Assembly: GCA_003694965.1 (NCBI GenBank)
Contig: RFJG01000031.1
Location: forward strand, 1-17,269
Origin: Methanobacteriota archaeon
GTDB taxonomy: Archaea > Micrarchaeota > Micrarchaeia > Anstonellales > J096
Direction of reading: 5' to 3'
Length of the DNA stretch: 17,269 bases
Position 1 is the stretch's first letter; every line of letters begins with the position of its first letter. The notes under the pieces were generated by a model that saw only the letters and a program-made list of their open reading frames with translations, was not told the DNA's origin and did no database searches. Shown here piece by piece: positions 1-8,067 of the stretch. Made by a program: the position numbers and the translations under genes.

Positions 1-542
1 ATATCAAGTATGTATGCTTGCATCACATTGACGACCAATATCGTCTGCGCGAATGTTGCAAACGTCTCCAATGTTAGAGTGAATGGGATGGATGATTTCC
101 CAAAAGCAACCTCGTATCCTTTTGTCTTCCCCTGGAGCGTGCCCCCAGTAGATTCAAGGATTTTTACGATGTTGTAGTAGGATAGCGTCGTGCTCAAAAA
201 GCCAAAGCTCTCAGAAAGCATTGCCTTGTTATAGCCCCTGCCAACTAAGACAAAACAAGGGTCATTTTGTAGGCCCTGTTGCTGACAGTAGTAGTGCGCT
301 CCAACTGGGTCCGCACTCCTCACGAGGTCGCTCGCTATGCTCATAAATGGGAATATGAAGAATAAGACTACCGCAACTATGAAGAATAACTCCAAGATAA
401 TGTTCTTGGACGCTAACTTGAGAGGGTCGCTCTGTACTATCTTGCCGAACAAATAGAGGAGTGCCGCCAACGCTATACCTATCGGAAGGGCTGAGGAAAG
501 ATACTTGATTATAACTCCCATATATGCATTGAAAAGTGTCAT
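1..542 (-). CDS. Polytopic membrane protein, 3' part missing (runs off window)
   Basis: My own translation from the ATG at 542 gives about 180 uninterrupted codons to the window edge, beginning MTLFNAYMGVIIKYL, so the C-terminus is outside the window. Two hydrophobic helices are visible near residues 9-35 and 45-70. They are followed by a non-membrane stretch with a Cys pair (C...C within YYCQQQGLQNDPC, about residues 85-97), which could be an extracytoplasmic disulfide, and then another hydrophobic segment near the cut edge. The start overlaps the stop of the preceding gene as ATGA, and a GGAGGTG lies about 11 nt upstream, so it is the third gene of an operon read leftward from 2754. Short resemblances to the next protein (a Y-x(2-3)-ML-x-E motif and G[YF]EV-x-F further on) suggest a paralogue. 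I do not recognise the family; a role in a secretion or envelope complex is only a guess. Confidence 0.8.
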   Translation of the reverse strand, partial: MTLFNAYMGVIIKYLSSALPIGIALAALLYLFGKIVQSDPLKLASKNIILELFFIVAVVLFFIFPFMSIASDLVRSADPVGAHYYCQQQGLQNDPCFVLVGRGYNKAMLSESFGFLSTTLSYYNIVKILESTGGTLQGKTKGYEVAFGKSSIPFTLTLETFATFAQTILVVNVMQAYILD

Positions 543-1507
543 TGGAAAGACAGCACCTCCGAAATTGTCTTCACAAATGTTATGGAAAGAGTGAATATAA
601 AGCTTGGCACTATGACAGCTATGAATAGGCCATATGCTGCTATTGATATGGCCTCATTAAGAGCAAAAACTAAGACTGAGAGCATAATGCCGTAGTGCAA
701 GAAAAAGAAGGACACTGAATTGAGTACATTAGATGTCCGACTGAAGAATGTCCCACTATGGGAGCTCGCTGCAGAATACAGAGAGGCTTCATCCATAAAT
801 GTGAGGACATCATTTAATGGCGGCAGTAGGAGGAGATAAAAAAGAGGCATAATTACAGTAAATGAAAGGACAATGGCTAAGAGCTCATTGGCAGCCCTCC
901 TTGTTGGAGGGAGGAACCTCAACAAGATAGACATGGGCAAGAGGAGCTCATAACCGACAATTCTTATTGCATCTATCGTTGCTATCTGGAAAAACATGCT
1001 CGTAATGAAGAGCATCATACCATCGCGGAACATCGTCAATGGTTGGAGCACAACATCGAAGCCAGCAGCGAGTTTCTGGGCTATGTCGAGGCCTCCTAAG
1101 CTGGTCAACTTGGCGCTATAGCTATTGAACACTTCAAAACCGTGAACTATGTGGACAATTTCTCCAAAATCTGGGAGCAATTTCTGATTTAGGACAAAGT
1201 AGAGTATGTTATTAACCTCTTTCAACATATCATAGCGGCAGGCGCTTGCCGAGAAAGTTGGCATAAATTGTTGGGAGGTTGAGAGATATTGGAAAGCTAT
1301 GAGACTAACCACATTATAGAGAGCTATTGTAAGGACTCCTATTATTATGTTAATGACGAGCTGACCCTCTTCTATGTTGAGCCATCCCTGTAGCTTGTTA
1401 TCCGGTCTTATCTTAAGCAACATCCTCACAACAACCAAGATAAGGACCATGAGAGGTATGATGAGCCATATAAGAGAGGGTATAGCAACACTGCAAACAA
1501 CTGCCAT
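539..1507 (-). CDS. Polytopic membrane protein, paralogue of its neighbour
   Basis: 322 residues starting MAVVCSVAIPSLIW. I chose the ATG at 1507, which overlaps the previous stop (TGATG) and has AGGTGA just upstream; a GTG one codon earlier is less well placed. About seven hydrophobic segments: two near the N-terminus, then a loop with a Cys (SACRYDML), a cluster in the middle (LPMSILLRFLPPTRRAANEL region) and two at the C-terminus. The middle block QPL...LLPM-x-LLRFL-x3-T and the C-terminal SIT-x2-K-x5-L[SG] pattern recur at similar spacing in the upstream gene product, which is the basis for calling them paralogues. No catalytic motif and no known family recognised. It could be a membrane subunit of a secretion, envelope or transport complex, but nothing here decides between these. 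Translationally coupled on both sides by overlapping stop/start codons. Confidence 0.85.
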   Translation of the reverse strand: MAVVCSVAIPSLIWLIIPLMVLILVVVRMLLKIRPDNKLQGWLNIEEGQLVINIIIGVLTIALYNVVSLIAFQYLSTSQQFMPTFSASACRYDMLKEVNNILYFVLNQKLLPDFGEIVHIVHGFEVFNSYSAKLTSLGGLDIAQKLAAGFDVVLQPLTMFRDGMMLFITSMFFQIATIDAIRIVGYELLLPMSILLRFLPPTRRAANELLAIVLSFTVIMPLFYLLLLPPLNDVLTFMDEASLYSAASSHSGTFFSRTSNVLNSVSFFFLHYGIMLSVLVFALNEAISIAAYGLFIAVIVPSFIFTLSITFVKTISEVLSFQ

Positions 1508-2754
1508 CACATCACCTTGTTAAGACCGAAGAGGAGGGCCTCTCCTCCCAAGGCTTGCGCCAACTCCTTATATGCAGTTATAGATATCATTACCTCAAAG
1601 AAAAGCGATAATAGCAGGAGGACTAAGAATTTCCCAATGACGAAGAACTCCACAGTAAGGAGGCTGAACAAGCCCCTAGCCACATCAAGAGGGTTGAACG
1701 CTATGAATAGGGCAAGAGTAGATAGAGATGATGCAACCTTTGTAGCAACTACGAGCTTGCCACTAGTTGGCGGGACAAATGATTTCGTAGTTGAGATTAC
1801 AGTGCCTCCAATTAAGTACGATAGGGAACCCTCGGCTATCTTGGCTATCCTGTCCTTTATGTTGGTCCATAGTGTTGATGTAAGGGAAGCCTCCTCAGGG
1901 GTTTTCACAGCCCCGCTCTGGATTAAGGAGTTCCTAACTTGTGGGTCATTGATTAAATTGTAGTACTGCTCTGCCGCATCTTGTGATATCTTATTCCCTC
2001 CTAACGCTGTCGGCACTTCTAAGTTAGGAATGGCTATGCTATCTCCCGTGTAATATATCCTGAAAAAGAGGTTATCGGTGAAAACAACGGATAGAGGGAA
2101 AACAAAGTAGAGAGTTAAGGTAAGGGCAAGTATAGAGGAACCGAGGCTCTTAGTGAAGTTCATCGCCCTGAAAAGAGCACCCAATGGCAAGAGGAACGCA
2201 ATCAAAAATGGTATTGTCCTAATCAAGTAATACCTAAGGATGACCCCTAAGAAATTCATTACTGCCAAGTTCATTAGAGTAGATTGATAGCTCAGTATCA
2301 TATGTAAGCCCGCAAGTGGCTGCACAATAAGACTTGTAGAGGAGATTGTGTATAATGGAGTGTTAAAGGCAAATAGGATAGACATAAATGCCTCGTAAAT
2401 GTAAGCCGTGATGTAGATGTTCTCAGCAACCCCAACATACTTTTCAAGAGATAGTTGCGCCATTATTATGTGAGCATCGCTTACTATGGTAGGAAAACCG
2501 AACATTGTAGATATTGCTGTTGATGTTAGGGAAGCAAGAGCCAAGAAAGTACCCAAAACAACTATGGTCTCCATTACATTGTTCAATGACTGCTTAGCCC
2601 TTGCGAGCATCTGGCCGTCGTTGATTATTTTTGCAAAGAAGTAGTAGATGGCAGCCAAGGCTACTCCTATCCCTATGCCAGCTCCTATGAAGGGAATTGA
2701 AGCGATAAAAATCCCGTATATATCGACGGGGAGCACGCGGGCAATGTTGCTCAT
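1507..2754 (-). CDS. Polytopic membrane protein, first gene of membrane operon
   Basis: 415 residues from the ATG at 2754 (MSNIARVLPVDIYG). The reading frame stays open further upstream, but those codons run into the divergent RtcB gene. The ATG at 2754 has a TATA-like GGTTAAAAAC about 27 nt before it, so a leaderless start is favoured. About eight hydrophobic segments; between the middle and C-terminal groups lies a soluble stretch of roughly 100 residues (after LSVVFTDN, up to KSFVPPTSGK). The block QPL...LLPLGALFRAM-x-F-T and the ending SITAYKELAQALGGE match patterns in the downstream gene product. No enzyme motif. I do not recognise the family; a VirB6/TrbL-like channel role is conceivable but unsupported. 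It heads the three-gene operon. Confidence 0.85.
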   Translation of the reverse strand: MSNIARVLPVDIYGIFIASIPFIGAGIGIGVALAAIYYFFAKIINDGQMLARAKQSLNNVMETIVVLGTFLALASLTSTAISTMFGFPTIVSDAHIIMAQLSLEKYVGVAENIYITAYIYEAFMSILFAFNTPLYTISSTSLIVQPLAGLHMILSYQSTLMNLAVMNFLGVILRYYLIRTIPFLIAFLLPLGALFRAMNFTKSLGSSILALTLTLYFVFPLSVVFTDNLFFRIYYTGDSIAIPNLEVPTALGGNKISQDAAEQYYNLINDPQVRNSLIQSGAVKTPEEASLTSTLWTNIKDRIAKIAEGSLSYLIGGTVISTTKSFVPPTSGKLVVATKVASSLSTLALFIAFNPLDVARGLFSLLTVEFFVIGKFLVLLLLSLFFEVMISITAYKELAQALGGEALLFGLNKVM

Positions 2755-2774
2755 CGCTCTACTATTATAAGCCA

Positions 2775-2787
2775 ATGTTTTTAACCT
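2775..2787. promoter_or_regulatory. Shared TATA box between divergent genes
   Basis: The near-symmetric T/A run atgtttttaacct is centred at about 2781. It lies about 27-28 nt upstream of the RtcB ATG (2809) on the plus strand and about 27 nt upstream of the ATG at 2754 on the minus strand, which is the expected archaeal TATA-to-start distance for leaderless mRNAs in both directions. No ribosome binding site precedes either ATG. A second AT-rich element at 2762-2770 (attataag) is too close to 2754 to serve that start. Confidence 0.55.
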
Positions 2788-2808
2788 CATCTCATTAAGC
2801 ATAAAGCC

Positions 2809-4242
2809 ATGAATAAGGAAGTAGTAGCGAAAGAGGAATTCCTCCACATAATTGAAAAAGAGGGGAACATGAGAGTCCCTGCCCACATAATAGCGACTGA
2901 AAAGCTAATGAAAAACATGATAAATGATAGGACAATGTGGCAACTAAGGAATGTTGCCTCCTTGCCAGGAATAGTGGACAAGGCAGTCCTTATGCCAGAT
3001 GCGCACGAGGGATATGGCTTTCCAATAGGGGGGGTGGCTGCATTTGACAGAGAAGAAGGCATAGTGTCTCCTGGCGGAATAGGCTACGATATCAACTGCG
3101 GCGTGAGGCTCATAAAAACTGAACTCTCAGTAGAGGACATAGAGGGGAAGGAGAAGAAGCTGGCAGAGAAGCTATTCAAAGCAGTGCCAACAGGAGTTGG
3201 AGCATCAACTCCATATAAGTTGAGCCACGATGAGCTTGACACACTGACAGAGATGGGAGTAAAGTGGGCTCTTGAGAGAGGCCTCGCACTAGAAGAGGAT
3301 GTCAAGAGCATAGAAGAAGAGGGATATATGGAGAATGCTAACGCAAAGAGGGTCTCGCCAACAGCAAAGGCAAGGGGCAAGAACCAAATAGGGACACTCG
3401 GCGCTGGGAACCATTTCTTAGAGGTCCAGGTTGTTGAGGAGATAGCGGATGATAGGGCTAAGGAATTCAACCTTAGGGAAGGGCAGGTTGTCATAATGGT
3501 CCATTGCGGCAGCAGGGGCTATGGGCACCAAATAGCGACAGACTACATACATGAGTTTATGCCAATAGCTAGGAAGAAAGGGTTTTTCCTGCCAGACAAG
3601 GAACTTGTCTATATGCCACTGAAAGAGGAGAAAGCCTGGCATTACATAGAAGCTATGAGGTGCGCAGTGAATTTCGCATTTGTCAATAGGCAAGTAATAG
3701 CGTGGCACATAAGAGAAGTATTTAGCAAGATGTTCAACATAGATATGGTAGATATGCCGCTCCTCTATGATGTGGCTCACAACATAGCAAAGTTTGAGGA
3801 GCACAAGACACGAGATGGCATAAGGAACGTGCTAGTCCACAGGAAGGGAGCGACAAGAGCATTCCCAAAAGGAAGAGAAGAAATACCGCAGAAATACAGG
3901 GAAGTTGGCCAGCCTGTCCTCATACCTGGCTCAATGGGAACTGCCAGCTATGTATTGGTTGGAGAAGAGGGCAGTATGGAAAGGAGTTTTGGCAGTAGTT
4001 GCCACGGAGCTGGGAGGAGGATGAGCAGGAGGCAAGCCACTCACGAATTCAAGGGAGAGAGCCTCGTCAAACAGCTATGGAGCAACAAGCACATATATGT
4101 AAAGCCCAAGAGCATGAGAGTGGCCGCAGAGGAGGCTCCTCTTGCCTACAAGGATGTTGATGAAGTTGTTAGGTCTGTCGAGCTTGCTGGTATAAGCAGC
4201 GTCGTAGCGAAGCTAAGGCCTCTCATAGTTGTCAAAGGATAA
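2809..4242 (+). CDS. rtcB: RNA-splicing ligase RtcB
   Basis: 477 residues, full length for the family (about 480) and free of inteins. RtcB joins 2',3'-cyclic-phosphate and 5'-OH RNA ends using GTP and Mn2+; in archaea it ligates tRNA exons after intron removal. Visible active-site elements in order: MPDAHEGYGFPIGG (residues 62-75), the metal-binding Cys97 in GYDINCGVR, GAGNHFLEVQ, HCGSRGYGHQ, HNIAKFEEH, HRKGATRAFP, and SCHGAGRRMSR, whose His is the one guanylylated in characterised RtcB. The start at 2809 has no ribosome binding site but a TATA box about 27 nt upstream, so it is probably leaderless. Its activator archease is encoded on the same strand at 10595. No T-rich terminator follows on the plus strand before the convergent pilin gene. 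Confidence 0.98.
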   Translation: MNKEVVAKEEFLHIIEKEGNMRVPAHIIATEKLMKNMINDRTMWQLRNVASLPGIVDKAVLMPDAHEGYGFPIGGVAAFDREEGIVSPGGIGYDINCGVRLIKTELSVEDIEGKEKKLAEKLFKAVPTGVGASTPYKLSHDELDTLTEMGVKWALERGLALEEDVKSIEEEGYMENANAKRVSPTAKARGKNQIGTLGAGNHFLEVQVVEEIADDRAKEFNLREGQVVIMVHCGSRGYGHQIATDYIHEFMPIARKKGFFLPDKELVYMPLKEEKAWHYIEAMRCAVNFAFVNRQVIAWHIREVFSKMFNIDMVDMPLLYDVAHNIAKFEEHKTRDGIRNVLVHRKGATRAFPKGREEIPQKYREVGQPVLIPGSMGTASYVLVGEEGSMERSFGSSCHGAGRRMSRRQATHEFKGESLVKQLWSNKHIYVKPKSMRVAAEEAPLAYKDVDEVVRSVELAGISSVVAKLRPLIVVKG

Positions 4243-4273
4243 AAAGAAAGGTGGAAACTAAAAAATAAAAGAA
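4240..4273 (-). terminator. T-rich termination tract for pilin operon
   Basis: Read on the minus strand after the pilin stop, the 40-bp gap to rtcB is strongly T-rich (CTTTTATTTTTTAG, then CTTTCTTTTTATCC). Archaeal RNA polymerase terminates at such U tracts without a hairpin. The same gap has no T tract on the plus strand. Confidence 0.5.
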
Positions 4274-4282
4274 ATAGGGGAG

Positions 4283-4834
4283 TTACTGCCCTGCTGACAC
4301 CTGCATGGCAACGCTTGCCTTGGCATTCCTCGCGCCTATGCCTTGGAGGTCGTTGACATAGTTGTACTTGAATATCACATTGCCAGCAAAATTCTGGCCT
4401 GCAGACATAGCAACCTTGCTGTTGGAGCCGGGCTCATAACAAGGTATGTCGCTCACATCAAGAGAGGAGCCTGGGTTGAGCTGCACATCCCTTCCAGTAG
4501 AGCTAACAGGAACCCACGCCCCATCTGGGATGCTCCCTACTTGGGCATCTCCCCTAACACAAGTGGCTTCTTTTAGGACTATGCTCTTACCTGCGTTGTT
4601 GACAACCCTCATGGCAACCATTACATTGCCATTACCGTCTAGGTAAGCTGCTGGATTAACATCAGAAGAGCAGCTGAACTCCTTCTGAACAAATAAGCAC
4701 CTCTCTTGGCTGTTCATTATTGCCAGAACGCCAACAAGGACAGCTACAACAACGCCTATGAGGAATATTGCCCAGCCGTACATCATTAAGTATTCCATGG
4801 CCGCTTGGCCTTTCACATTATTCTTTCTTGCCAT
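4283..4834 (-). CDS. Class III signal peptide prepilin (type IV pilin-like)
   Basis: 183 residues from the second of two adjacent ATGs; GAGGTG is 5 nt before it and only 2 nt before the first. The N-terminus MARKNNVKG|QAAMEYLMMYGW is a class III signal: short positive leader, cleavage after Gly9, Gln at +1, Glu at +5, then a hydrophobic helix to about residue 40. This is typical of archaeal type IV pilin-like proteins processed by an EppA/PibD-type peptidase. The rest is a soluble domain with four cysteines (46, 55, 92, 132), enough for two disulfides, rich in Gly, Ser and Val as in beta-sandwich pilin heads. It is the last gene of the pilus operon, 12 nt after the second platform gene. Likely the main or only filament subunit of this system. 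The processing peptidase is not in the window. Confidence 0.9.
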   Translation of the reverse strand: MARKNNVKGQAAMEYLMMYGWAIFLIGVVVAVLVGVLAIMNSQERCLFVQKEFSCSSDVNPAAYLDGNGNVMVAMRVVNNAGKSIVLKEATCVRGDAQVGSIPDGAWVPVSSTGRDVQLNPGSSLDVSDIPCYEPGSNSKVAMSAGQNFAGNVIFKYNYVNDLQGIGARNAKASVAMQVSAGQ

Positions 4835-4846
4835 CATAACACCTCA

Positions 4847-5884
4847 TCATATGAAACTCGTTAATAGGAGGTCAACGAAGAACAGCGCAGCAAAATACAC
4901 TGCATACGCTAGCACTACCATAAATGGGAAAAAGCGGAATGCCTGCCGCTTAGTCCCTGTATAGGCAACGCTCACTATGAAACTCGCTATGAATGTCGTT
5001 ATGAGCAACGATATGAGCGAAAACCAGTGGAACTCCTTCTCAGAGAAAGGAGGCTTGGATATGCTGAAACCAACTATCTGCGATATCTGGCTAGATGCTG
5101 TAGATAGGGAGAATGTCCTCTCAAGAGTGCCAACCATCTTGACAGAGACGGCCAAAAGGAGAGGAACTCCAAAAGTTGCCGCAAAGAAAAGGAATATTAC
5201 ATAAATTAGGAGCAGCGCCTTTATCTCCTTCTTCGCTATTATAACATCTCTTGCCTCATCTGCTGTCTTTTCCAATACAACGGCCACCTCTCCCCCTGTT
5301 CTCATACTCTCCTTAAGTATCGTTACCATCCTCGCCAGCATAGGAGAGTCAAAACGCTCCACGAGCTTATCCAATGACTTCTCTATGGGGCTTCCAGCAA
5401 AGGCATCTTTTATTGCTCTCTTTACTTCTATGGAAAGAACGCCGAACTCGGGCTTTGCGGACTGCCACAAGGCCTGCTCCAAAGACATACCGCTCCTTAT
5501 GTTGGAGGATACAATGGATAGGAAGTCTGGGATAACAACCTCTATGGCACTCCTTCTCAATTCAGACTTGAATGAGTAATAGCTATAGGTTCCAGCAACC
5601 ACGAATAGATAAAGGACTATGAGGAAAGCCAAGTATATGGCAAAACCAACAGGAGTTGAGTAATTCTGCGATAACTCTCCACCTATATCAACGAAGGCGT
5701 GCTTAACTGGAGAGTACGCAAACAAGCTGAGGCCAACTATGAAGAAAATTATCGTCGCTATGGTTGCTATGCCAAGCATATAGTCTCCGCTTATGTTGGA
5801 GCCCGCGTGCTTAAGCAAGTAGTCCGTCTTCTTTATGAGTTTCTCGGGAAAATAAGAGCCTATTGCCCTAAGTGCTTCTACCAT
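4847..5884 (-). CDS. Type II/IV secretion platform protein (T2SF, TadC/FlaJ-like)
   Basis: 345 residues. The cytoplasmic T2SF region (about 123-220) contains the family pattern RSGMSLEQALWQSAKPEFG...AIKDAFAGSPIEKSL...LARMVTILKESMRTGGEVAVVLEKTA. Predicted membrane helices lie near 37-57, 78-103, 222-249, 286-308 and 318-342. Platform proteins of this family sit in the cytoplasmic membrane and transmit movements of the secretion ATPase to the growing pilin filament. The N-terminal part (YFPEKLIKKTDYLLKHAG) resembles that of the preceding gene product (YFPDLGKKLETLGMNMS), so the two arose by duplication. The GGTG ribosome binding site lies 5 nt before the ATG, and the preceding gene ends 9 nt upstream. 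Two separate T2SF proteins resemble Tad (TadB/TadC) and related archaeal pili rather than the single fused ArlJ/FlaJ of archaella. Confidence 0.92.
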   Translation of the reverse strand: MVEALRAIGSYFPEKLIKKTDYLLKHAGSNISGDYMLGIATIATIIFFIVGLSLFAYSPVKHAFVDIGGELSQNYSTPVGFAIYLAFLIVLYLFVVAGTYSYYSFKSELRRSAIEVVIPDFLSIVSSNIRSGMSLEQALWQSAKPEFGVLSIEVKRAIKDAFAGSPIEKSLDKLVERFDSPMLARMVTILKESMRTGGEVAVVLEKTADEARDVIIAKKEIKALLLIYVIFLFFAATFGVPLLLAVSVKMVGTLERTFSLSTASSQISQIVGFSISKPPFSEKEFHWFSLISLLITTFIASFIVSVAYTGTKRQAFRFFPFMVVLAYAVYFAALFFVDLLLTSFI

Positions 5885-5893
5885 AATAACACC

Positions 5894-6754
5894 CTAAGAC
5901 ATCACCGCATACCTAGGCCTCGTGCTCTCTATGTAGGCTAGGAACAAGAACTGTATTAAGCCCACAAAGATCGCTATGCCAACAAGATATAAGAATGGAA
6001 GCTGTACGCCGTGACTAACGAAGGAAAGTAATATTATTATGAAAGCAACCCCAAGAGAAGGCAGAATAACTCCCAGTATTAAGTAGAACATAACTATTGG
6101 GTTGAGTTTTTGGCCATACTCCTTTATCTCGAGGAGCTGCTCCTTAGACACTTGATTTATGACTGCCTCCAAGGACTCCGCCACATTGGAACCACTAACT
6201 ACTGAGTTAGCTATCTGTATGAGGACCCTCTTGAAAGCAGAGGAAGGAGTTGTATTAGCATGCTCCCTTAGCACTGTTGTTAGGGACTCTCCTAATGCTA
6301 CTCTCTCAACTATTTTCTTTAACTCCTCGCTCACTCTCCCATAGCCCTTAGTTGCCCCGACAAGAGCATCAAATAATGGAGTGCCAGAAGAGACCGATAT
6401 TATGATATGCTTAACAGCGAAGACAAGATCATAGTCTATAGCTTTCTTAACCCTATACATATAGACATCTATCCTGCCTATGTTCATATAAGTGAAGAAA
6501 ACAGAGAAGACTGCTGTCAAAAGCAGTATGAGGAAAAACAAAACAACAACATTGGATATGGCAGAAAGTAGCCACAACAACAACGCAATGAGAGAAGAGA
6601 ACAATATTGACAAAACTACTGCTCCAACTATTGCATTTGTCATGTACTCCTCTGCACTCATATTCATGCCAAGTGTCTCTAATTTCTTCCCCAAATCCGG
6701 GAAGTATTTTACCATCTTCTGGCTAAATGAAGTTATGAACGGTATTGTCTTCAT
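5894..6754 (-). CDS. Type II/IV secretion platform protein (T2SF, TadB/FlaJ-like)
   Basis: 286 residues. T2SF motifs: SVSSGTPLFDALVGATKGYG (about 121-140), then VALGESLTTVLREHA and FKRVLIQIANSVVSGSNVAESLEAV (about 152-198). Membrane helices lie near 41-65, 67-89, 219-246 and 253-276. It should pair with the product of the next gene to form the membrane platform on which the ATPase acts. The start overlaps the stop of the Gln-rich gene as ATGA, with the strong site GGAGGTG 5 nt before the ATG. Smaller than the following paralogue, which has an extra C-terminal helix. Confidence 0.92.
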   Translation of the reverse strand: MKTIPFITSFSQKMVKYFPDLGKKLETLGMNMSAEEYMTNAIVGAVVLSILFSSLIALLLWLLSAISNVVVLFFLILLLTAVFSVFFTYMNIGRIDVYMYRVKKAIDYDLVFAVKHIIISVSSGTPLFDALVGATKGYGRVSEELKKIVERVALGESLTTVLREHANTTPSSAFKRVLIQIANSVVSGSNVAESLEAVINQVSKEQLLEIKEYGQKLNPIVMFYLILGVILPSLGVAFIIILLSFVSHGVQLPFLYLVGIAIFVGLIQFLFLAYIESTRPRYAVMS

Positions 6755-8067
6755 GAAAACACCTCCTCTGCCTCTTCTTTTTTCATTCCCTTCTCAACAG
6801 CCAATAGGACTTTCGCTTTATGGAGGGCATCTTTCTTGGATATCTCACCCCTTAGATAGGCTGAGAATGCCTTCCTGTCCCTTGCCCCCAACTCGTGCAA
6901 TAACTGTCCCTCTCTCATCGCCTCTATGTCATCAACATAAGATGGCTTGTTGGGTTGTTGAGTTGGTTGCTGGATAGATGGCTCCTCCTCTTTGGGTTGT
7001 TGAGCAGGCACTTGCTCACTACTTGGTTGCTCTTGCTGTTCCTCAACGCTAAGTTCCTCATTCTCAAATATGGGAGAGATCTCAGCAGCCTCTTGTTGTG
7101 CCTGTTGTGTTGGTTGCTGGACTGGTTGCTGGGGTGGTTGCTGTGTGGACGGCTGTTGCTCCTGTTGTGGAGCAGCTGGTTGCTGTTGAGGTTTAGGAGA
7201 TAAAAATGATTGTAATACATCATAAGATGGAGGTTCTATGTTGAGCGAGAGCTCTTTTATCATCTCCTCATGTAATGTCCTAAGGTATGACTCATAGGTA
7301 AGGACTGCCTTCTTCGTCTCCTCTCGGAGTTTCTCCTCATCTTCCAAGCCCTCATATACCTTGAGAGCTGCCCTTATCTGCTCAACTGCTCTATTGACAT
7401 CCTCCTCCATCATTTTCTTGGCACTTTCCTCAATGCTTGGTTGTTCCTCCTGTGTTCCCCTTAAATGGGCTCTTATGCTCTCCATCTCTGTCTTTATCAT
7501 GGACCTCCTAGAAGCATCTTTCTCCCTAAGTAGCTGCTGCGTTAGCTCTATCAGCTTCTTAGACAGCTCCTCCTTAGAAGAAGCTGGAGGCTTCCTTAAT
7601 AGCGTCTCAGCCCTCTCTTTAGCAAGAGCAGAAGCATCAGAAAGGTCTGGAATGTCTATGCCAAGAAGGGGCTTAATCTCAATCACCTCTTCCTTAATGA
7701 AGGTTGTTTGTTTTTTTAATGGTATTGGTTGTTCTTGTTGCGGTAGCTGTTGAGTTGCTTGTTGTCTTGGTTGTTGCAGGGGTTGCGGTTGTTGAGTTGC
7801 TTGTTGTTGCTGTTTCTTGGTCGCCTCTTGAGCTGGCTGCGGGCTTTGTTGAACTACTTCCTCTTGACCCGCTTGGGCAGCGCTATTGTTAGTGTATATT
7901 GTTGAGAGCTTTGATGCCTTCCCAATGTTGGAGAGTATTGATAAGGCATCGGCATAATACATCTCCCCCCTTTTCTCATCTATGAAGAAAAGGCCTTTCT
8001 CATACTTGGGCAAGCCCGTTGCTGGTTTTGTTTTCTTGACAAGGCTTAGAGCTTCCTGGAAATTCAC
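6751..8067 (-). CDS. Gln-rich coiled-coil protein in pilus operon, unknown function
   Basis: 438 residues from the GTG at 8067 (MNFQEALSLVKK), which overlaps the ATPase stop as GTGA and has GAGGTG about 8 nt upstream. An in-frame GTG at 8079 lies inside that ribosome binding site, so it is less likely. Order: N-terminal module of about 60 residues (GLFFIDEKRGEMYYADALS); Gln/Pro linker (about 65-120); charged helical, probably coiled-coil core (about 140-280); second Gln/Pro linker (about 292-374); C-terminal helical module (MREGQLLHELGARDRKAFSAYLRGEISKKDA). No signal peptide or membrane helix, so it should act in the cytoplasm. Location between the ATPase and platform genes suggests an adaptor or regulator of the pilus motor, but no known pilus component is recognised. 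The Gln-rich linkers are atypical for an archaeal housekeeping protein. Confidence 0.85.
   Translation of the reverse strand: MNFQEALSLVKKTKPATGLPKYEKGLFFIDEKRGEMYYADALSILSNIGKASKLSTIYTNNSAAQAGQEEVVQQSPQPAQEATKKQQQQATQQPQPLQQPRQQATQQLPQQEQPIPLKKQTTFIKEEVIEIKPLLGIDIPDLSDASALAKERAETLLRKPPASSKEELSKKLIELTQQLLREKDASRRSMIKTEMESIRAHLRGTQEEQPSIEESAKKMMEEDVNRAVEQIRAALKVYEGLEDEEKLREETKKAVLTYESYLRTLHEEMIKELSLNIEPPSYDVLQSFLSPKPQQQPAAPQQEQQPSTQQPPQQPVQQPTQQAQQEAAEISPIFENEELSVEEQQEQPSSEQVPAQQPKEEEPSIQQPTQQPNKPSYVDDIEAMREGQLLHELGARDRKAFSAYLRGEISKKDALHKAKVLLAVEKGMKKEEAEEVFS
6946..7194 (-). repeat. CAA/CAG-rich low-complexity coding tract (Gln/Pro linker 2)
   Basis: Irregular CAA, CAG and CCA codons encode QQQP, QQPTQQ and similar motifs. 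The tract is imperfect rather than a clean trinucleotide array. It lies inside the Gln-rich gene between the coiled-coil core and the C-terminal module. Confidence 0.75.
7708..7875 (-). repeat. CAA/CAG-rich low-complexity coding tract (Gln/Pro linker 1)
   Basis: Irregular Gln-rich stretch containing QQQQATQQPQPLQQPRQQ, encoded by mixed CAA/CAG codons. It links the N-terminal module of the Gln-rich protein to its coiled-coil core. Confidence 0.75.

Noticed and set aside
2755..2886. N-terminal extension of the membrane protein upstream of 2754
   Set aside because: It would overlap the divergent rtcB coding sequence and its promoter; the ATG at 2754 fits the TATA spacing and the start of the hydrophobic protein.
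6955..7203. Plus-strand Leu/Trp-rich frame opposite the Gln-rich gene
   Set aside because: It is the mirror of CAA/CAG codons, gives an all-Leu/Trp low-complexity peptide, and has no ribosome binding site or promoter.
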